Below, in pieces: positions 12,145 to 23,799 of a stretch of 64,000 bases of DNA. Source of the stretch: Antitrichia curtipendula (taxonomy: Eukaryota; Streptophyta; Bryopsida; Hypnales; Leucodontaceae); contig OX579639.1 in assembly GCA_951230915.1 (NCBI GenBank), forward strand, positions 9,858,001 to 9,922,000, in the 5' to 3' direction. A model generated the notes under the pieces. That model was not told the origin of the DNA. It did no database searches and was given only the letters and a program-made list of their open reading frames with translations. Numbering within the stretch: position 1 is the stretch's first letter; every line of letters starts with the position of its first letter. Position numbers and translations under genes: made by a program.

Positions 12145-13430
12145 TGCTACAATCTCCCTACATTTATTGAGCTATAGTGCCACTGCGTCCCAAATTTAGA
12201 ACACCACCAAAAGTTGTCAATATGTTATACAAAATATGCAATGATGCCATACGCAATCCCCATATCATCATATATGGGTACCAGGGTCATTTCCTTCGTT
12301 CCTGAAGTCGTGGAAAAGACTAAAGTACCTTCATAAGACTCATGTGGTTTACAATAGATTGAGAGAAAAACATTTGAGAAATAACCCGTGAATCAATCTC
12401 GAAGTCTTGGCATGTGCAAGGTAATGTACTTTTTAGTGTCCAAAAGATGTGGATAGTGCCTACAGTGCTACAAAGTCAGAGGAGAGAGGACCCTCCAACA
12501 CTGGTATACTGTCTCATGATATGCTTCCAAAAGAAACGTAAGATTGTCTGGACGTTGCCCATATCTTGATTGCGTTAATCAGCATTGGTCATCCCGACTA
12601 GTAGAATGGACTAATAATTCCAGTATTTATCTACGCCAAATGGATTCGGAAGCCACGCGATAACTGAAGTGAATCCCTGTGAAGACAGTGACTTCATCTC
12701 GATTACTTCAGACTGGAAGTAGCAAAAGAGAATGTCCTACTGATTTGCAAATCAACTCACCCAATCACATCTACAACGCTCATCCCCGGAGTTTGACACT
12801 CCAACCGGCAAGATGTACACAACACCAAGGTCCCGAAAAGGTGCTAACCCAACCCCAGGATCGAATTGAGTTAAACTCGAAAAAGTCCTCAGACGAAAAC
12901 ATTTATTCAATCTACCAGGACATAGGAACTGGCTGGAGCCTATTTCAGCTCACTCATACATATATCAGTACACACAAGGATGTCCTGGAGGAGTTTGGTA
13001 ACCGTGCCCTCCGGCAACCCGGCCCACTCACATCAACGCTGCACTTATCATTCTTGGTGCACCGCAAATCCACAGCCTGATCTAGACACACACAACAACT
13101 CGAAACACGCAACAGTACTTCCAGTACTTCCAGTAGTTACCAAGCGGAGTCACATGGAGCGACGACAAACACTCCAGAATATTGCACACATGGCTCTCAC
13201 GACCAAATGGAACAATCGAAAGTACCCCAGCACAAAAATGTGGAACATTTCAGTCAAAGAAACAGGGAAAGGGGAACCGAAATGCACGGAGGCAACCCGA
13301 CCTAAAATTTCAAGGAATCACACCAAACCCTAAACAGAAAACCACAGTCGAGTGGAATCACAAAATATCTTTATTGTCTTGCAGACCTCACAGGACATAG
13401 CTCCACAAACTAAAAGACCTCCTCACTGAG
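12145..13430. promoter_or_regulatory. Intergenic region upstream of invertase, promoter presumed
   Basis: RPL36 and invertase are both on the minus strand here, so this region holds the RPL36 terminator side and the invertase promoter side. The part nearer RPL36 is also present in A' (36260-37260). A plus-strand open frame (12679-13080) is not preserved in A' and is not believed. No clear TATA box was pinned down. Confidence 0.4.
13370..13375 (-). terminator. Poly(A) signal of RPL36 copy 1
   Basis: AATAAA on the minus strand, about 112 bases past the stop codon. The same hexamer is kept at the matching place behind copy 2 (36329-36334). Confidence 0.6.
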
Positions 13431-13432
13431 CT

Positions 13433-13451
13433 CAAAACCCTAAACCCTAAT
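13433..13451 (-). repeat. Short telomere-type repeat in RPL36 3' region
   Basis: About two and a half TTTAGGG-type units (minus strand TTAGGGTTTAGGGTTTTG) lie about 40 bases after the stop codon. Copy 2 has the same at 36254-36271. It may be a transcribed telo-box-like sequence rather than a telomere remnant. Confidence 0.6.
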
Positions 13452-13486
13452 GCACGTGGCAGAAAACTCCTTTGCTTCCAATGCGT

Positions 13487-13819
13487 TTACTTCTTCTTCT
13501 CGGCTCCTCCGGTGGCGCGCATCTTGCGCAGGACGCCGGTCATCTCCTCTCTCTTGCGCTTGGCCCGCAAGTGGGTGCCCAACTTCCGCTTGGCGACCTT
13601 GAGAGCGCGCTTGTCCTTGCCCACCTTCAGCAGCTCCGTGATGCGCTTCTCGTAGGGCGCGAAGCCGGCGACCTCGCGGATGAGCTTGCGCACCAGCGAA
13701 GTGCGCTTGCCGAGCTTGCCCTTGTTCGCGGAAGGGCGCTTGGCGATGTCGCGCTTGGTGACTTGGTGACCTCGGTGAAGACCCACGGCGATGCCGTTGC
13801 TCACCACGGATGGCGCCAT
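13487..13819 (-). CDS. RPL36: 60S ribosomal protein L36e, copy 1
   Basis: A 110-residue basic protein of the cytosolic large ribosomal subunit. The family signature is intact: GHQVTKRD near the N-terminus, then [44 protein letters not shown] and the C-terminal KMRATGG...EKKK (quoted in pieces; [11 protein letters not shown] is the most diagnostic). Length is normal for plants, where L36e has about 108-112 residues. The coding part is uninterrupted and very GC-rich at third positions, unlike the AT-rich surroundings. Its ATG sits in GCGATGGCG. The protein equals copy 2 exactly, and I found no nucleotide difference in the stretches compared. A 244-bp TA-flanked element sits about 125 bases upstream, only in this copy. 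Confidence 0.95.
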   Translation of the reverse strand: MAPSVVSNGIAVGLHRGHQVTKRDIAKRPSANKGKLGKRTSLVRKLIREVAGFAPYEKRITELLKVGKDKRALKVAKRKLGTHLRAKRKREEMTGVLRKMRATGGAEKKK

Positions 13820-13935
13820 CGCTGCTGCTGCTGCGGCTGCAATTCTGCAAGTGTGCGTGCCGAAAGATCCCTCCCTGACCCAACCTGCGAGAACAGATGA
13901 ATGCCTCCGTCGATGTGATGAATGTGTGCTGAAGC

Positions 13936-13944
13936 TTTAGGGTA
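13936..13944 (-). promoter_or_regulatory. Telo-box-like site of RPL36 copy 1
   Basis: On the minus strand this reads TACCCTAAA, about 120 bases before the start codon. Telo-boxes (AAACCCTAA) are common in plant ribosomal-protein promoters. The element at 13945-14188 is inserted at the TA ending this motif, so everything upstream has been pushed 246 bases away. Confidence 0.5.
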
Positions 13945-14188
13945 CATCAGCAAAGTACCCCTCATTGCTTCAATATTGTTTCAATATTGTTTCAATGGGT
14001 TAACAATACAGTATTAAAAGTATATTGTTGCATTACTGCAAGTAATAATGCAACAATATAGTTTCAATGGGAGTACTGCATTTTTATTAAAAGCATACTG
14101 TTTCAAGTATTGCAACAATACACTTTTAATATTATATTGTTAACCCATTGAAATAGTACTGCAAGCAATGGGTGGCTTTTTCCCGATG
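13945..14188. mobile_element. TA-flanked 244-bp MITE beside RPL36 copy 1
   Basis: TA flanks both ends (13943-13944 and 14189-14190). Arm A' has a single TA at the matching site (GGGTATGTC after reverse complement). The ends form imperfect inverted repeats: CATCAGCAAAG...CATTGC against CATCGGGAAA...CATTGC. The interior has dyads around GTTGCATTA and repeated AACAATAT. The TA duplication is typical of Tc1/mariner or Stowaway-like elements. Confidence 0.8.
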
Positions 14189-14595
14189 TATGTCTGGTCT
14201 GATATTGATACCCTCTAATACCACTACACCCATGGACATGCAGTCGGTACCAATTGCCCTATTCACCAAGCGTGTATGCCCTAATAATTCTACACATACA
14301 GTAAAGCAGATGTTTATGTTTATTGTTCAGTTCTATACTCGGTGGTCAAGATGAGCCACAAAAAATTATAAATCTGGAATCCAATTTTTTTGGAAATGAG
14401 CCTCCAAGTGTCGAAGGCCTTTTTTGAGCATCTTGGATTTTGATCAAAATGTAACAAAATGTCTGAGTTTTGATTAGTTTTATCAATTCCTTTAAAATTA
14501 TAACCGTACGAATTCAAAATAGATGTGTTATGGATTACATTAGGAAAAAAAAAAAAAAACCCATCATTTATGGATTGAAAGGTTATAATGTTTAA

Positions 14596-14893
14596 TTAAC
14601 CCCTAAGTCCCAAGGCTTGTTTTTCATCAAAAACTCTTCAAAACTATCATTTCTAGTGCAAAGAGTAAATAACTTAGAAATACATGGTATTTTTTCCATA
14701 CCAAAGCGTAGGATCATTCAGAGTAAAAGAACCAAGTTTTATGACACTAAGGCAAATTAGTTCATGAGACTTTGAATTATCTCAATTTCAATTTTTACAC
14801 TTTAGATTTTTTTATTTTAATTTTTTTATCAAGAAGGATTCAATTGAGGATATAGGAAATTTGAAATGTAAAAGATAATATGATTTTCATTCT
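14596..14893. mobile_element. Partial TTAA-family element in both arms
   Basis: TTAA (14596-14599) followed by CCCCTAAGTCCC and then the family subterminal phrases TCATCAAAAACTCT and CATTTCTAGTGCAAAGAG. The same end is in A' at 34135 (reverse orientation). The opposite end was not identified; the next TTAA-family end (14894) may mark a nested insertion. Confidence 0.6.
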
Positions 14894-15797
14894 TTAACCC
14901 CTAAACATCCTAGGGGACCAAAAGTATCTTCACATAGTTTCAAGTTCAATTCAAAGTGCTATAAATTTTGCATTTGATGTCTAAACTCAATAAAACTTGT
15001 TGGAAAAATTGGGCCCTTTCTTCGAATTTGTGTAGTACAATTTTCAAATCAATCCAAGATGTATTAATTATTTATAAGCTAATCAAAGTTTACAAGTTCA
15101 ATTTGAATTCACCAAACTGCATTTGATGGCTACAACTTTGGGGGCTTGTATCTCCTTCATCTAATTTTTATTTTTAATACAAATTTATTGCATTATATTT
15201 TTCTTGTAGTCTAATTACTGTAGTAAAAAAATTCATGTCAATCCAAGTTGTTTTGAATGTTTGGGAGCAATTCAAAGTTCAAAATTCCAACATTTTTGGA
15301 TTACCATGAACTTTGGTAGCTTGTTTCTCATACAATGTCCGTTTCCAATAATGTTTTTTGGAAAAGTTGTGCATATTAGTTTGGTTGGTGTAGTTTAAAT
15401 TTCATATCAATCCAAGAAGTTATGAGTGACTAAGAAGCATTTTAGTAGAAGGAGGTTTTGCCACAGATGTTTTTTTTGTAACTTTTTTTTCTAATTTTTA
15501 AATTTCAAAGCCAATTTGTGGACACAATGAGTCAATTGAATGATGTTTTCTTTTACTATTGTGTTTGTATTTTGGTTTTGGATCACTTTATTGTTTCAAA
15601 TTTTTTCATTTGAGTAGGTTTAGAAATTGAATTCCACCTCCAAATGTATTGCTAGAAAAATTTGAGCATCCTTTTTCAACATTAAAACATTCTAATCTTG
15701 CAAACTATGTAGCCAAATTACTCCAAATTTGATTCACATCATCTAAAATACATACACTATAAGATCTTTTTTAATGGGAAGAAAATTGTATGGAATT
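14894..15797. mobile_element. TTAA-family element reaching the arm A limit
   Basis: TTAA (14894-14897) with CCCCTAAACATCC, followed by several degenerate internal phrases (…CATTTGATG…, …TTGGAAAAATTG…). The matching end in A' is TTTAGGGG then TTAA at 33841-33844. No right end is seen before arm similarity stops at about 15797, so the rearrangement breakpoint may have cut this element. Confidence 0.5.
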
Positions 15798-18700
15798 CTT
15801 ATTAGACAACTTTAGAGTGGAATTGGGTTGAACACCGTTATAACTTATCATTATATAACCTCAAGAAACACCTCCATATGGTTTAGACATTGATGGACAA
15901 AGGTTCCTTCATTATTCCACAATTTCAAGGGATGCTTTTGGATTACCATTGCAACCATGTAGGGAGTCCAAAGAGCCACATTAGAATCACAAATGGACAA
16001 AAATAGTCCTTCCTAGGGACAATAACAAGAATCTATATGTTTTTGTTTTGACCACCTAAAGTGGGTGTTTTTTTTTACTAAAAAAATGAATTGACTAAAA
16101 TACATGTGAAAAACTCTCTAATTTGTCATGTACAAAAAAAAGTGAAATACCAATTAGTCTACATTAGTGTAGTGACTAAAAAAATCACAATAGATGTATT
16201 TACCTTATTGGTGAGGTATGGTAGTCAACTTAAAATTTATTGAAGTAGTGGATACATAGCTAGATACTTTGTTTCTACAAGAACCTTGGAAGTCATTCAT
16301 TGAACATTTTTTTTTCTTTGCATTGTTGTAGTGTTAAATAATGTATTTGTTGTTTAATTCCATGACGTGATTGATCTTTTGTTCAATGACACTATTTTAT
16401 TTTATGGCTCTAGACCAAAGGGAAGTAAGTTTTATATTGACAAGAGTTAAATGTGAGGATGTTTAAGTAGGACCTTATCTAACAAGCAAGCAAGCGCTAT
16501 AGGTACAAAGCCTATGATAAATAATCTACTTGATTTTTGATAGAAACAAAAAGCTTTCATAATATTCTTGACCTTTGGAGAATTTGTTTTTTTTACCTCC
16601 CACACATTTTAGTCTCTTTTGAAACCCCAAGTACTTTAAATTCCATATTTAGGATTATGAATAGAGTGCTTTAAAGCATGTTTTGCATAAATAACTTCTC
16701 ATTCATCAAAAGCAATGCTTGAATCTTTAAAATACACCTAATCTTTACAACCAATGTGAAGTAATTGAGATAAATAAAATCTTTGTACAAAGATATAAGT
16801 AATAACATGTAAAAAATTAAAAAAATGATTCAGGTGCTGAAGGGTTAGGGTCAAAAATCATTGACAACTACTAGTGAATTGAAGCTTCACCTTTAAGGTA
16901 GATAAGCCTATTAACGCCCTCTTGGGGAGAATCTTAAGAGGGTTATATATTTTTCAAAGGCGTGTGCTTGTTTCATGGATTAAGCATTTAAATGCAAGCA
17001 AAGCTATAATTTATTGATTAAGATTCTAATTTCTATAAATTTTTGAAGTGGTTTGTCGTGAAATTACAAAACCACCCATAAAATGGAGTCATAAATGTCT
17101 CATTAACAATCCATAACCGCCTTTCCATGTATCTATTAGCACTTAAGTATCCACCAATAAAAGACTAACACATTACCCTTATTGACATTAATATCCCAAA
17201 TTTGTCATAATCTTGAATAGATTTAAATATTTTTTTGGATAGACTTGGATTATTTTGTAAACGGTTCAAGGGTCAATAGTAGGGGACAGAATTAGATTGG
17301 TCTACTTTATAATGAACTTTCAAAAAAAAAGAAGTTGAATAGATGAACAGAATCTTTCACAAATGAAGAAAAGGTTGAAAAGCGTAATGCCTAATTATGC
17401 AAGCAAATCCTTGGAATTGGGCTTAAAAGCCTAATTATGAAAAATAATTTATTCCCAATATGAACTTGAAATATAAATGAATAATTAATTCTCATAGATT
17501 TTATGTTTTTCTACATGGAAAGCTTTTATTCATTTCATTTGGATGAATAATGTGAAAATTATGGAGCTTCTTATTTTGCGAGCAATCATAGCATCTTTTT
17601 GAAAAATAATACAGAATTTTTTTTTTTGAACTCAAATTTCACAATTTTTAAAGAAAAGGGTCCATATACTTAACTATATTTTTTAGAACAATCTCACCAT
17701 TCAAATTAGTGTGTTTCAATTCTATCTTAGAGCAATTAACGATTTAGTTTTTCCCTAAATTTGTACCAATTTCTACTTAACAATTTAAAAAAGAATGAAA
17801 ATGAACTAATTTTTTTCCTAGAATTTCAAACCAAACCTTTAACATAAATTTAACAATGTCTTCACCAACAAAAAATTAAAACCTTAATGGACATTCCATG
17901 TTCCTATTTGGTCAAACTTCATTAGTTCTCTATATTAAAACATACCTTTCAAATATTTGATATTTTTCTCATGTAACAATATACATCCTAAATTAAACTT
18001 CATTTCTTCATAATTAAAAATATAAAAATAAAATTCATATGATTTTTCAAACTAATTTTCTAGCAAAAATCATCGTCATTACAAAAAATTTAAAATAGTA
18101 TGAAATTCTTAGCAAAAATTAGAGATGATTGTGATAAATGTTGTGATAAAATAAATTTTTTTTTTGAGCTTATACTAAGAAATTTGATTGAAAAGCTCAA
18201 ATTGGTGTATTTTAAGGTTTCAGGTTGCTACCTTCAAAGTATCCCAATAATTATAGTCTTCAGAATTTTCGAAAAAAATAAGACAAAATGAAAAGTAGAT
18301 TATTGGAACTCCATTTTTTTAGACAATCTCTAAGGCATATAAAAATCAAGAACTATATGAAATTCAAATTTGATCCTAAAATCATGCTTCTTAGGCATGT
18401 TTATTTAAAGGTTAGGTTAAGAAAATTCAAAATCAATTAATCTAGTCGCGGAACATGTACAACAACCTTATTTTCTTCACTTTATACACAAATCTCTTGC
18501 AATCTATGTGGTGAAGTTTTCTGAAATTTCTTTCACACATTTTTATACTAGTATAGTGTAAGCTCCTATTTTCCTACAATTAATAACCAATTTGTAAAGT
18601 GTTTTGCTCTTTGCAATAGAAATGGTAGTCTTAGATGTTTTTAAATAAAAAGAAAGGTCTTAGGACTTTAGTAGCTCATCTATCTTCCAATCACATTCAT

Positions 18701-19960
18701 CACATCATTAGTAGGGGTTAAGACTAGATGTAGGAGTGAATGTTTGATTTTGGTTTTGATAAATATTGGTTTATAAGGAAAACTTAAGCCACTTCATTAT
18801 AACTTTAAGCGACTAGATTACTAAAAGTTCTTTTAAGAAGATTTGAATATTTTCCTTCATTAATTTCGTTCCATTTTTCTCGAACTAGTTTTCATGACTT
18901 TGGAGAAGAAAAGCAATACTACATTTAGACTGAGTCATTAGTAGTGCATAAAGGTTTATCTTGAAAGGCTAAAGGAATTAATTTGATTTCTAAATATTTT
19001 ATGTATGCAATGTTGTTTCATCATTTAGATTCAAATCAAGAGCTTTATACTACTTTCAAATGAATGATGACCAATTAGATTTTGCATTGTATAAAAGACT
19101 TTATTATTTTGAAAATTTGAAAATTGAAAAAAATCTATTTTAATCTATAAATCTATAAATTTAAAGTTTTAGTTTGTTAAAAAAAATTTAATTTATATAT
19201 ATTTGATTTAATCTATAGTTTAATTATTTGCTAAATTTTGATATATAAAATTTATAGATATATTATTTTTATTTATAGATTATTAGTTTAATAAATATTA
19301 TATAATATTAAGTATTTGAAATAAAATCGTTTTTACTATCAAATTATTATTATTTTAAGAAACTACTAGTATAACAAATGATTTTTTGAGAGTTGGACCA
19401 AATCAACTTATTGCTAGTCACTTTTATTTAGGGATCTAGGCTTAGGATGCACATTCCACCTTTTACTAGACTGGTCTTGAGCATTGATCGATATATGCCT
19501 AATTTTTATTAATACCTTTACTAATGTTTGTCTATTGTTTATAATTATAATAGATTGAAGTGTCTTTAATTTTTAGAAGAAAATAAGTGATGTAATAAAT
19601 AATAATAATTATTGCAATTAGTTCGTTTTAAAAAATAACAAATTAGAGATTTTTGATGATGTTGTGCACAATGCCAACAATTAATTGTAAGAAAAAAAAT
19701 ATTGAATTTATAGAAAAGATTAGCTATTTACACTAACTTTTGTACTAATTATAGTGATTTAAAAAACCTTTTTAACACTTACAAAAGATAAAAGGTTTTC
19801 AAGCAAGTCACAAAAGGTTCAAACTTTTTAGGGTTATGAGAGGTTTCAATGTAAAAATCTCAAACCATCATTTAAAGTTATCAAGAGACAATCATCTTTG
19901 CTCTCAAAGTAAAGATAAACTTGTTTTGTGGTTGTCTCACAGACTGTCTCTCTTTTCTTC
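15798..19960. other. AT-rich spacer S1, no gene seen
   Basis: The spacer contains relics only. At about 17600-17830 a segment resembles 57770-57900 and 58300-58460. At 18460-18680 an end of the TTAA family is recognisable (TTGCAATCTA..., CAATAGAAATGGTAG). A very AT-rich tract lies at 19120-19330 with repeated TTTATAGAT. No partner in the window. Confidence 0.5.
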
Positions 19961-19964
19961 TCTT

Positions 19965-20325
19965 GTAGATGGTTGTGCTCATTTTGGAGGTCTCATTCGA
20001 AAGTTGGTTGTATCTTGTATATAGTCACCCGGCCCTTGTTGCGCTCATTTCGAAGGTTTTCTAAAGCTGACTCCCTCTTTTGTAATCACTCGACCCCGTT
20101 GCACTCATTTCGAGGGTTTCTAAAGTTGATTGTCTATTGTGTAGTCACCCGACCGCATTGCGTTCACTTTGAAGGTCTTCTAAAGCTGATTGTCTTTTGT
20201 GTAGTCACTTGCCCGACCGGCCGACCCTGTTGCGCTCACTTGGAAGGTCTTCTAAAGCCATTTTTCTCTTGTGTAGTTACCGGCTTGATTGCGCTCATTC
20301 CGAAGGGTTTTTTCTAAGGTAAGCA
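19965..20325. repeat. About 60-bp minisatellite upstream of the E2/F-box gene
   Basis: Five or six imperfect units each contain TAGTCACCCGACC, TTGCGCTCA and GAAGG(T)CTTCTAAAG. Spacing is about 60 bases, with one longer unit near 20205-20270. The long plus-strand open frame here (19928-20317) is a by-product of the unit. The array ends in CTAAGGTAAGC, which resembles a splice donor, so it could be a 5' leader exon of the downstream gene. That last point is inference. Confidence 0.7.
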
Positions 20326-20519
20326 TCTCCTGACCTTAGTCTTGAAGTGTTTCTTTACTGATTTTTGCTTCAAATGTGTTGTTTATTTGTGCTTTGTTTA
20401 ATAGCTATAACTCACTGCGAAAAGTTTCCAGGTTCTCTACTAATTACTTTGTTTTGATTATTTGGTCTCCTTTGTGTTTAGGAGGTTAAACTTGTTGTTT
20501 TAGTTGATAATGTAGCTCC

Positions 20520-20612
20520 GTAGCATCAACAACGCCATAACCACAATAAGTGGTTGCAACTCTGCCATAGCAACGCCATAGCCACAATAAATGGTTGCAA
20601 CACCATAGCTTG
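20520..20612. repeat. Two-copy tandem repeat, unit about 44 bp
   Basis: Two units carry AACGCCATA(A/G)CCACAATAA and TGGTTGCAAC, with minor differences. Confidence 0.6.
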
Positions 20613-20810
20613 CACGTGTAGAGTTAGGACCATTTGTTGCTACAAACACATCTGACAAGCTATAAAATTGTTATTGCAAACCCTCTCTTACTAACCTTTT
20701 TTTTAACTCTTAGTCTCAATCCCACAGCTTTATAACCAACCAAAGTTATGAATGTGCAAACCATCATAACCAGGTAACGCTTGGACTCTGTAGGCAAACA
20801 AAGATTGGCC

Positions 20811-22765
20811 ATGGCGCCGCCCTTACAATCCGGCATGCAACGTCTCCACCGTGACCTCATAGAACTTGAGCGTGAGCCCATAGACGGCATTCAGCACCAT
20901 CTCCACAACAGCGACATGACCCACATGTGCCTCATTTTGTCACCTGTATGTGGCCCCTACCGCAACTTGCGCTTACACTTGGACGTGGAGATTCCAAGTT
21001 CCTACCCACAAGACCCGCCCAAAGTCTCTATCCAAACCTCCGTCACGCACCCCAATGTTTTTGGAGGCTACATTTGTTGCGACATTCTACACCATGCCAC
21101 GATGGAGAATCCGTATAGTGGAGGCTACACGCCTGCATACCTCCTCAAGTATGTCTTCTTGCAGTTGCTTAGCTTCTTCTCGACTTATGAGGTCGAACAT
21201 GAACATGGGGTGGCGTCAGTGCTAAACTCCAAGTTCTGGGAGGACTACGAAGATGAGGAGAGGTTTAGGGAGCGTATGGCGAATGTGGTGATGGATTACG
21301 TGTGCAACAATTGTGGATTCAACTTGAGCATTCCTTCGGTGGTGGTGGAGGGGCCGGGAGGTCCAGAGAGGATTGAAGAAGGGGAAGATGGAGATGTCGA
21401 TGGGGATGCAACGTATGGGATTGATGTGCTTACGGAAGATTGTTGGATGGTAATTCTTGACCTATTGTCGGATCAGGATATGTATGCTTTGGCGAGAGCT
21501 TCTCCGCATGTCATGGATGTAATGATCAAGTATAACTTGATCATTCGTAGGCAACTTGTATGCTTCTTTTTGCGAAAGACGTATACCGAGTCTGTGCTTG
21601 GAATTGGATTAGAGGAGGATCGCCTTGTTCCATCTGGTGTGGTGACGACCACCATCCGTGTGTTGAATCTACTCTCGTATGAAGCTTTCCATGAGCATGG
21701 TGTATGAACGGGAATTTTTTGGGAGAAGTTTAATGTGTTCCTCCCGGTTGCTCTCGATGATCGTCACTTCTTACGCGCGGAGTCCATGATTCGAGAAGTG
21801 CTTGAAAACGTGCACCGTGTGCTTGTTAAACCGGAGAAGCTTGTCACATGGGCCTTGTGTGTAGTGGAGGTTCTTCCTCGCCTTTTAAACGGGATGGTAC
21901 TAGAGCTTACCCAAGACTGCAACGAGAAATCAAGTCGCGAAGGCATCATGAAGCACGCCATAGAGAAAGCGTTGCAAGGCTACTGCCTCTTGCTCCACTT
22001 GTTCTCTAAGTTGTCCAAACACTACCCCATGATCGAAATTGAGCTTCGGAGGCGCATCTCATTCTTTTGCAAGAGTGAAGCTGGTCGACATAAAGATGCC
22101 ATACCCAACATTGGTGAGTTTCTCACATACTTGGTGGTGTTGAACGAGGATTGGCAATCCTGTTGTGTCCCCTTTGTGGAGGAGCATTTGGCGCGCGATG
22201 TGGTGTGGTTCTTGGATGGAGAAAACTCTACACATTTGAAATACCCCCACCTTGCGCACTTGGAAGACGATTGTATGTCTCCCACCAGCGCCTCCAAGAA
22301 ACCTTCTATGCAAGCTTGCAGTCCTTGAGGCTCGTCATGATTCAAGTGAGCTTCATGCGCCTGGCGCAATCGGAGGCCAAAGGCTTGAACAGCCAGTATG
22401 GGTATCCATCCAAGAAGATGAGGAAGGTCATGTTTCATCAAGTGCAAAGAATCTATGATATGAAGGATTGGGATGTGTGTATGCAAATCCTTGGATTTCC
22501 ACCTCTTGGTACTAATTGGCAGTCCCAAATTTGCAAAATGTTGAAGAGCGTTGTGATGCGAAGCAAATCTGCGGGGTATCATGTTGTGCCTTTCACACAT
22601 CCGCAACTTTATTATCTACGCTTGTACACGGAGCCATCATGCCCGCCACCAAGCTGGTGGTACCCGCGTGACGAATTCACGAGTGAAGAATTTGAGTACA
22701 ACATTGAACAAGGGCTCGCACGTCTCGCGTATCCGGTGAGCTTTTTTCCAACAACAAAGATGTGA
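20811..22765 (+). pseudogene. E2 ubiquitin-conjugating/F-box fusion gene, broken twice
   Basis: Intronless over about 1.95 kb. The frame opens at ATG 20811 (CCATGG context). Residues about 9-135 form a UBC fold: RDLIELE, YPQDPPKV, HPNVFGGYICCDIL with the expected catalytic Cys at 89 (a second Cys follows), then TPAY and the LLSFF helix. Residues about 207-245 look like an F-box (LTEDCWMVILDLLSDQDMYALARAS), followed by a long C-terminal region. TGA at 21705 interrupts it, but the same frame continues (GIFWEKFNVFLPVALDDRHF) to about 22260, where the reading shifts to another frame (RLYVSHQRLQETFYASLQSL) and ends at 22765 (GTNWQSQICKMLK...SAGYH). The architecture recalls UBC/F-box proteins I associate mainly with fungi and some protists. 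It is either a young pseudogene or carries assembly errors. Confidence 0.7.
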
Positions 22766-23610
22766 AAATTCTAGAAACAGATGTCCACAACCAAATTTGC
22801 CAAATTTGGAGATTTGGAGATTTTCACATGTGTTTTGTTCTACTTGCTTTTTGACATTTTCAGCAAAAGAAGGCATATTGTAGGTGGTTGAAGCAAAACA
22901 TATTTTTTTGCTTCAATTGTAGACCTTTGGAGTTTGCAGTAACTATCTTGTCTTTTGGGATGTTGATGATTAGTTATGTCTTTTGTACTCTTTTTCATTG
23001 ACTTGGATAAATTTGTAAATTTGCAATCCAGTGCCAAACCTTTCATCTCCTATTCAAAACTGATCATGTCTCTGCAATGATGACTATAGACTACACCTCA
23101 TTGCATTATGAAGCCCAACCATCCGGGTTGCAATTGGATTGGCACTGAATTTTGGATCAACTGGAACTGGGTTTGCGTTAAAACATCCTCAGATGATAGT
23201 ACACTCTTAATCTCTTCAAATTAAGAGAAGTTTCTTCTACAAGTTTACTTGCCTGACAATCTCATACACATTGAGATCATTTGAATGCATGACAAGTGCG
23301 TGTTAGTAAATGATAGTGTGGCATGTACAACGTATTCCATTACAGTAAGTTCTATAATTTAGAGATGGTTGATTGTACTAATACTTTCAGGGTTCCCATT
23401 TCCAAGAGCTCATTACTCATTAGCCACCTAATCAAGCATATTCATATCTCAACCGGTAATAGCCTGTTAGAACTGTACATTCGAAGTAATAAGTTCTTCT
23501 TATTGGAATGTAAAATGAGTTGATGTCAAGGAACCGCCGGATGTTGTCCTCGCACAGAGAGCATGAAAATACCAACAGTGACTGTCTCATGCAAATGACA
23601 AATTGAAATT
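22766..23610. other. Gene flank and start of repeat B
   Basis: No gene recognised. From 23222 on the sequence is matched in B' with very few differences; short frames such as 23323-23523 translate identically at 63699-63899, but both arms are too similar here for that to prove coding. Confidence 0.4.
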
Positions 23611-23799
23611 GTGCAAGGAACCGAACATGTAACTGTCACGAAATTACAAGTTAGGTCTTCCATGGGAGACCTCAGGACAGAATTGCAACACCTCGAATTG
23701 AGAAACAAGGAGCTTCATGTATTTTGTTGTAAGAATGGTACAATTGCTTCAACAAGTGACATCCCGAAGGCAATGCTCTCGCTGCCTCCTTTCGCATGA
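23611..23799 (+). other. Conserved 62-codon patch, possible exon or relic
   Basis: The open frame contains a leucine-rich heptad-like stretch (MGDLRTELQHLELRNKELHVF) split here as MGDLRTELQHLE and LRNKELHVF. It translates identically in B' (63423-63611). A stop lies just upstream in frame and there is no ATG at its beginning (it starts at GTG). It may be an exon of an unrecognised gene or a fragment. Confidence 0.3.

Larger units (their letters stand above)
1..15797 (+). repeat. Large inverted repeat A, left arm
   Basis: This stretch matches the reverse complement of about 32950-46207 almost throughout. Anchors are the small tail-anchored ORF (2103-2372 with 43237-43506), invertase exon 6 (6674-7052 with 38462-38842) and RPL36 (13487-13819 with 35884-36216). 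Base 1 aligns with 46207, so the arm begins outside the window. The inner limit is near 15797, where similarity to 32952 stops. Arms differ by substitutions and by arm-specific insertions and deletions. Found by eye; overall percent identity was not computed. Confidence 0.9.

Noticed and set aside
12679..13333. Overlapping plus-strand open frames of 117-133 codons
   Set aside because: They lie between two minus-strand genes and are not preserved in the matching sequence of A' (36400-37060).
14894..14910. CCCCTAAA motifs as interstitial telomere repeats
   Set aside because: They occur singly next to TTAA at element ends with inverse partners; this is a transposon end, not a telomeric array.
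19928..20317. 129-codon open frame
   Set aside because: It is produced by translation of the 60-bp minisatellite and has repetitive, hydrophobic content without a family match.
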